A stretch of 9,165 nucleotides of DNA. Source: Planctomycetaceae bacterium (GTDB taxonomy: Bacteria; Planctomycetota; Planctomycetia; Pirellulales; UBA1268). The notes under the pieces were generated by a model that saw only the letters and a program-made list of their open reading frames with translations, was not told the DNA's origin and made no database searches. Positions 4,978-9,165 of this stretch are shown here, one piece after another (within the stretch, counting starts at the first letter, position 1; each line of letters starts with the position of its first letter). The stretch covers positions 1 through 9,165 of the forward strand of contig CANETO010000050.1 of the NCBI GenBank assembly GCA_947440895.1, in the 5' to 3' direction. A program made the translations under genes and the position numbers.

Positions 4978-7056
4978 ATGATCATCTCCACGAAGTGGCT
5001 GTCGGAGTATGTGAGCCTGCCCGAGACAACCGATGCCCTCGTCGAACGGCTGTTGCTCTCCGGCCTCAACCACGAATCGACGCAGGCCGTTGGAAACGAT
5101 ACGGCCATCGATCTCGAGGTGACGAGCAACCGTCCGGACTGTCTTGGTCACATCGGCGTGGCCCGTGAAGTGGCTGTGCTCTTCGCCCGGCCGCTCCATA
5201 TTCCCGATCCCCGTCCGCAGGAAGTCGGAACGGCTGCGAGCGCCAGCATCGCCGTGGAGATTCTCACCCCCGAGATCTGCCCGTTCTATACGGCCCGCGT
5301 GATCCGGGGTGTGAGGGTGGGGCCGAGCCCCTCGTGGCTCGTGGACCGTCTCGCCACCGTCGGCGTGGTGAGCGTCAACAACGTTGTCGACATCACCAAC
5401 TACGTGATGCTGGAATGCGGGCAACCGCTGCACGCCTTTGACCTCGCGAAGATCCGGGGCGGCCGGATCAGCGTGCGCCGGGCTGTCGCTGGCGAGTCGT
5501 TCACGGCCATCAACCACAAGGCCTACTCCCTCACCACCGGCATGGGTGTGATCGCCGATGCGGAGGGGCCGGTGGCGCTGGCCGGAGTGATGGGTGGGGC
5601 TGGTACCGAGATTGCCTCCACGACTACCGACATCCTCCTCGAATCAGCTCAGTTCGCTCCCCTGACGGTCCGTGCCGCGGCCCGTGGGCTCGTGCTGGCG
5701 AGTGCATCGTCCTATCGCTTTGAACGGGTCCCCGATCCGGCGGCCGTCGACTGGGCCAGCCGCCGTGCGGCCGCCATGATCGCCGAACTCGCCGGCGGAC
5801 AGGTTGCCCCCGGCACCGTCGAGGCGGGCCAACTGGCGGCGAGTCCGGCGACCATTGAACTGCGGCCCGGCCGTGTCGCCGAGGTGCTCGGAATCGAGAT
5901 CCCAGCGGAACGCCAGCAAGCCATCCTCCTCGGCCTTGGGTTTGTGGCCGAGCCTGGTGCGACAGACCGATCCCGTTGGCGGGCGCCCTCATGGCGGCGT
6001 GACTGCGGACGCGAGATCGACCTCGTCGAGGAGATTGCGCGGATCGAGGGCTACGACAGAGTGCCCGAAAACGAGCCGATCGCCGCCCGGCCGGTCACCG
6101 AATCGGCCCGCGAGCGCACGCTTCGCAGAGCGACCGAGGTCCTGGTGGCGGCGGGGTTCTGCGAAGCGATGACGAGAAGTGTCGTCGGTGCATCGCTTGA
6201 GGCTCTGGGAAGTCCATGGGGCGACGCTGCACCGCTGGTCTGCGCACCGCCGCTCGTCCGCGGCGCCGATCGGCTCCGTCGCACGCTCCTGCCGAGCCTG
6301 CTGGAGGCCCGTGCAGCCAACGTGGCCGTTGGGGCCCAGATGCCCGACCTCTTCGAAACGGCCCGCGGCTACCTGTCGAGGAGTGCCGCTCCTGACACAC
6401 AGTCCTCGCCGGTCGAGGAGCCGCTGCTCGTGTCGTTCGTGATGGGAGGTGGCTTTACCGCCGGTAAGGGGCTGGCCGAGGCGGTGCTCGAGCGGTTGGG
6501 GCTGGGAGGCGTTGCGATGAACGAGCCTCCTGTCGTGTTTCGACCCGTGAGCCTCGACCTCTTCGCGGCAGGACGCGCCGCCGAGATCGTGCTCAAGCGA
6601 CCGGGCCTGCCCGCCGAGCGGGTTGGCGTCGTGGGGGAAGTGGCCGCGGCGGCGCTGGCCGGCTGCGGTCTCGCCGTCGGAGCCAAGGGGCGGGTGGTGG
6701 CCGCAGAATTGCGGCTCGATCGGCTGGAGTTTGCCGTCGACATGGAGCGGCCGCGATCGCGGCCCAGCGATTTTCCGGCGGTGGAGCGGGATGTGAACCT
6801 GATCGTGGATCAGGCAGTGCCGTGGGGCGATATCGCTGCGGTAATCCGTGGCAGTGCCGGCGTGCTGCTCGAAGAATGTCGGCTCGTGCAGGTCTGGACC
6901 GATGCCGATCGACTCGGTGCCGGCAAGAAGAGTTTTGTGGTGTCGCTGCGATTGAGAAGCAGCGAGGGCACGCTCGCGGGCGAGGATGCGAACCGCACGG
7001 TCGAGGCGGTGGTGGCGTCCTGCGGCCAGCAGTGCGGCGCCGTGCTCCGGGCATGA
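4978..7056 (+). CDS. pheT: phenylalanine--tRNA ligase beta subunit, lacking the EMAP-type tRNA-binding domain
   Basis: PheT pairs with PheS; it binds and edits mischarged tRNA-Phe. It is 692 residues, about 100 shorter than the 795 of E. coli. The N-terminal piece MIISTKWLSEYVSLPETT (1-18) and LLLSGLNHES run directly into IDLEVTSNRPDCLGHIGVAR (44-63). In most bacterial PheT an OB-fold EMAP domain of about 110 residues lies between these points, so it is absent here with no visible frame break. The B3/B4 editing region spans about 95-265 (VVDITNYVMLECGQPLHAFD, 136-155). B5 is about 290-362 (APSWRRDCGREIDLVEEIAR). The inactive class II-like core is about 370-580. The FDX-ACB anticodon-binding domain runs 595-692 (RPSDFPAVERDVNLIVD). 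The strong ribosome binding site fixes the start at the ATG at 4978. It is the last gene of the cluster, converging on the DUF11 gene. Confidence 0.96.
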   Translation: MIISTKWLSEYVSLPETTDALVERLLLSGLNHESTQAVGNDTAIDLEVTSNRPDCLGHIGVAREVAVLFARPLHIPDPRPQEVGTAASASIAVEILTPEICPFYTARVIRGVRVGPSPSWLVDRLATVGVVSVNNVVDITNYVMLECGQPLHAFDLAKIRGGRISVRRAVAGESFTAINHKAYSLTTGMGVIADAEGPVALAGVMGGAGTEIASTTTDILLESAQFAPLTVRAAARGLVLASASSYRFERVPDPAAVDWASRRAAAMIAELAGGQVAPGTVEAGQLAASPATIELRPGRVAEVLGIEIPAERQQAILLGLGFVAEPGATDRSRWRAPSWRRDCGREIDLVEEIARIEGYDRVPENEPIAARPVTESARERTLRRATEVLVAAGFCEAMTRSVVGASLEALGSPWGDAAPLVCAPPLVRGADRLRRTLLPSLLEARAANVAVGAQMPDLFETARGYLSRSAAPDTQSSPVEEPLLVSFVMGGGFTAGKGLAEAVLERLGLGGVAMNEPPVVFRPVSLDLFAAGRAAEIVLKRPGLPAERVGVVGEVAAAALAGCGLAVGAKGRVVAAELRLDRLEFAVDMERPRSRPSDFPAVERDVNLIVDQAVPWGDIAAVIRGSAGVLLEECRLVQVWTDADRLGAGKKSFVVSLRLRSSEGTLAGEDANRTVEAVVASCGQQCGAVLRA

Positions 7057-7073
7057 CGGCCAACGGTTCGTCC

Positions 7074-7108
7074 CCGGTGCGAGCCTCAACTCGCTCGCGC
7101 GCTACCGG
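7074..7108. terminator. hairpin between convergent genes, possible bidirectional terminator
   Basis: GTGCGAGC (7077-7084) pairs with GCTCGCGC (7093-7100), including one G-U, around the loop CTCAACTC. With a five-base bulge, the outer CCGGT (7074-7078) can instead pair with ACCGG (7104-7108). It lies 17 bases after the pheT stop and overlaps the stop of the minus-strand gene. There is no T-run on either side, so it would be a non-canonical terminator. Confidence 0.4.
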
Positions 7109-9165
7109 TCGGCGTAGACCCGCGTGATCTCTTCTTTCGTGATCGGTGCGGGGTGGTCATCGCTGACCAACTGCACCTGCATCCGTTGGTCGCCCTCCCG
7201 GCGGCCACGGACGCGAATGCGAAACACGGCCTCTTCGGAGGGCGCAAGTTTCGCCAAGGGATCGAAGACGAAGGCAAGATTCTCGATGTGGTGGGCTGCA
7301 GGGCCCTTGGCGTCGACGGGCTCGAGATCGCCCAGCAGCGTCGCCGTCAGCCGCACGCCGCCGGCGGCCTTCGTCCCCTGATTCCCGATGCGCACGATGT
7401 ATTCCGTCATGCCGCCGACCTCGATCGGATCCTCGCTGTCGGTCACCTCGAAGAACAGCGCGGCCAGGCCTTCGACCTCGACGGTATGCATCATCTGGTC
7501 GGATGGCCCGTCGCTGCTCCGAGCAGCGGCCACAATCTTCTGTGGTCCGAGGTCGACCGGCATCACCACCATTTCCACGGTTCCAGCCTCGCCTGGCGGC
7601 AGTTCCTCCAGATTCCACAGCACGCGGTGCGATCGCTCCTCGTACCAGCCGGCGTGGTTCGCCCGCACGAACTTCATCCCGGGGGGCAATTGGGCGGCGA
7701 GTTCAATCGATCGCGCCGGCGCCGTGCCGGCGTTGACCATCGACAGCACGCAGGTGGCCGGCCGCTGCAGATACCGTCGCGATGGCATCTCGGCTGACAG
7801 TTCGAGCGTCGGGGCCGTGACCTCAAGCCGTACCGGCTGTTCGACTTCCAACTGGCCGTCGGCCCGCGCGGCAAACTGCGCCGTGTGAACGCCCGGCCCA
7901 GTGGATCCCATCACGAGATCGATGGTGCGCGACTCACCCGACCGCAGTTGGCCGACATCAAATTCCAGTTCGCGGCCCGCGGCATGGGACACGCCATCGG
8001 GCAGCAGACCCTCGATCACGACGCCCGTGGCGATGCCTGTGCCAGGATTGCTGACTTTCAGGGAGAGCTTGATCTCGCCGCCGATGCGCACGGCCTTCGC
8101 CTCGGAGGTTTCCAATGTGAGCGCGGGCTTGGTGGCACGCGACCGTGTCGAGGCTTCGGTGCGAAAACTCACGCTGGCCACGCTGCCGATCTCACCCTCG
8201 ATCTGGGGCATCACCTCCATTGAGACGCGTGCCTCGCCACCAGGCGCGAGCGTGCCGAGCGGCCAGAGCAGTGCGGCCGCCGCATCCACCGTGCCGAGGC
8301 CTGCCGTCTGGCCGGCACCGACTGGGCTGGCTGGCGGTGTGGTGGTGATGAGCGTCGTGCCGTAGGGCACGGCATCGCGGAGCGTGACATCGAGTGCCGT
8401 AGCGGTGCCGACGTTCCGCACGAGGATTTCATAGCGGGCAGGCTTGCCCACCTGGATTTCGCGGGGGCCGCGTTTTTCCACCGCCATTTGAGGTGTCTGC
8501 AGACCTTCCAATTGCATGGGGCCAGGCCGCCCCTGGCCTGTTGTGTCCACGGCGGGGCCGCTGGCTCCACTGCCGGACAGAGGGCCACTACCGTACTGGG
8601 AACCACTGTTGGACAGAGGACCGCTGCCGCCGTCTGGCCCCGCCGCTGCCCGCGGGGCTGGACCCATCGGTGGTGCGCTGGCGAACGGATTCACGGCGGC
8701 AGTGTTGATCACTGGGGCTGCCGCTGTCGCGGGCCGGAAACTGGCCGGTGGAGGACTGTTCGGTGCGACGTCGGCCGATGTGAAACCGGCTGCTGGGGAG
8801 GTCAGTTCCCGTGGCGAGCCACTGGGACTGAACGCGGGGGGCGTCGGTGCTGGAGGGATGGGAGGAGGAAGGTCGCTGCGGGTCGTGGACGCGTGTGGGA
8901 AGGGTTCCGGGGCAGCAGGAGGCGGCGGAGACGGAGCATCGGCGGGCCCATCTCCCTCGGCTGCCCTCGGAGCAAGCATGTCGTCCGCGGGGATCTCGCC
9001 TGATGCTCCAGGTGTGTGGGCTTCCAGTTGCGTCTCGGACGTGTCCTCTGGGACGGAGGCATCTGGGACGGAGGCATCAGACGATGTCACAGCCTGCTCG
9101 GGCAGCTCAGAGTCGCCAGAATCGGGGCCGAGTGCCGTTTCCTCGGGAGACGACTCGGCCGAGGC
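7102..9165 (-). CDS. multi-repeat DUF11 protein of planctomycete type (5' end outside window)
   Basis: On the minus strand the frame is open from the TAG at 7102-7104 to the window edge. A GTG at 9090 could start a 662-residue protein, but 25 more in-frame codons upstream have the same acidic Pro/Ser/Glu bias and no stop, so the real start is probably outside. Numbered from 9090, residues 1-195 are a disordered Pro/Ala/Ser/Gly region with repeats such as DASVP-DASVP and GSGPLS. Four DUF11-like beta-sandwich repeats follow at about 198-310, 322-425, 427-541 and 544-658. Each opens with a strand like PARYEILVRNVGTATALDV and ends with a phrase like LAPGGEARVSMEV, LRSGESRTIDLV or LPPGEAGTVEMVV. 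The same repeat family occurs in chlamydial OmcB and in large planctomycete envelope proteins, so an extracytoplasmic structural or adhesive role is likely but unproven. No signal peptide or anchor is visible in the part present. Confidence 0.9.
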   Translation of the reverse strand, partial: ASAESSPEETALGPDSGDSELPEQAVTSSDASVPDASVPEDTSETQLEAHTPGASGEIPADDMLAPRAAEGDGPADAPSPPPPAAPEPFPHASTTRSDLPPPIPPAPTPPAFSPSGSPRELTSPAAGFTSADVAPNSPPPASFRPATAAAPVINTAAVNPFASAPPMGPAPRAAAGPDGGSGPLSNSGSQYGSGPLSGSGASGPAVDTTGQGRPGPMQLEGLQTPQMAVEKRGPREIQVGKPARYEILVRNVGTATALDVTLRDAVPYGTTLITTTPPASPVGAGQTAGLGTVDAAAALLWPLGTLAPGGEARVSMEVMPQIEGEIGSVASVSFRTEASTRSRATKPALTLETSEAKAVRIGGEIKLSLKVSNPGTGIATGVVIEGLLPDGVSHAAGRELEFDVGQLRSGESRTIDLVMGSTGPGVHTAQFAARADGQLEVEQPVRLEVTAPTLELSAEMPSRRYLQRPATCVLSMVNAGTAPARSIELAAQLPPGMKFVRANHAGWYEERSHRVLWNLEELPPGEAGTVEMVVMPVDLGPQKIVAAARSSDGPSDQMMHTVEVEGLAALFFEVTDSEDPIEVGGMTEYIVRIGNQGTKAAGGVRLTATLLGDLEPVDAKGPAAHHIENLAFVFDPLAKLAPSEEAVFRIRVRGRREGDQRMQVQLVSDDHPAPITKEEITRVYADR
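8563..8628 (-). repeat. Gly/Ser repeat in the DUF11 protein linker
   Basis: Residues 155-176 (numbered from 9090) carry GSGPLS twice, at GGSGPLSNSGSQ and YGSGPLSGSGAS, a period of 12 residues. The stretch joins the Pro-rich N-terminal region to the first DUF11 repeat and is probably a flexible linker. Confidence 0.6.
9047..9076 (-). repeat. perfect 15-bp tandem duplication coding for DASVP twice
   Basis: TCTGGGACGGAGGCA occurs at 9047-9061 and again, identical, at 9062-9076. On the coding strand it adds one DASVP unit. Because no base differs, the duplication is probably recent or actively slipping, in a region of the protein that tolerates length change. Confidence 0.85.

Noticed and set aside
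3690..5129. 479-codon minus-strand open frame across rplT, pheS and pheT
   Set aside because: It is the antisense shadow of three certain genes. The translation is His/Arg-rich without family motifs and its start has no ribosome binding site.
5989..7089. 366-codon minus-strand open frame over pheT
   Set aside because: It is antisense to a certain gene; such long frames are common in GC-rich DNA with strong third-position bias.
7153..7797. 214-codon plus-strand frame opposite the DUF11 gene
   Set aside because: The minus strand shows clear DUF11 repeats; the plus frame is His-rich antisense with no start signal.

Overview
The window looks like a chromosomal stretch of a GC-rich planctomycete, probably of the Pirellulales type. 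This is an inference from three things: high third-position GC, the core cluster infC-rpmI-rplT-pheS-pheT with long structured spacers, and a minus-strand multi-repeat DUF11 protein. The DUF11 protein's wording (for example VEKRGPREIQVGKPARYEI, and a C-terminus ending TKEEITRVYADR) is of a kind I associate with planctomycetes. No mobile element, CRISPR array, tRNA or rRNA is visible.

Layout. Positions 2-187 hold the C-terminal end of an unidentified plus-strand gene. Positions 188-627 form a gene-free stretch with a short A-rich tandem repeat, a possible structured RNA (about 296-465) and an operator-like inverted repeat (592-608) just before the next gene. Positions 628-2199 encode an exported protein of unknown function, whose C-terminal part resembles the PsbP/DUF1795 fold. 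A sigma70-like promoter at 2230-2259 and a hairpin-rich leader then introduce the translation cluster: infC (IF3, probably starting at an AUC codon at 2430), rpmI (L35), a 237-bp hairpin-rich spacer, rplT (L20), pheS and pheT. After pheT (stop 7056) a convergent hairpin at 7074-7108 separates it from a minus-strand DUF11 gene (stop 7102) that runs off the right edge of the window.

How the genes work together. IF3, L35 and L20 are translation initiation and large-subunit assembly proteins. PheS and PheT form the alpha2-beta2 phenylalanyl-tRNA synthetase. In other bacteria L20 and IF3 feed back on this cluster through leader RNA and a non-AUG infC start. The non-AUG start context and the structured leader and spacer seen here would fit a similar design, but no L20-binding fold could be proven by eye.

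Most of the window is ordinary core genome. The points most worth a second look are the non-AUG infC start with its hairpin leader, the long rpmI-rplT spacer, a PheT that lacks the N-terminal EMAP-type tRNA-binding domain, and the possible structured RNA upstream of the exported protein.
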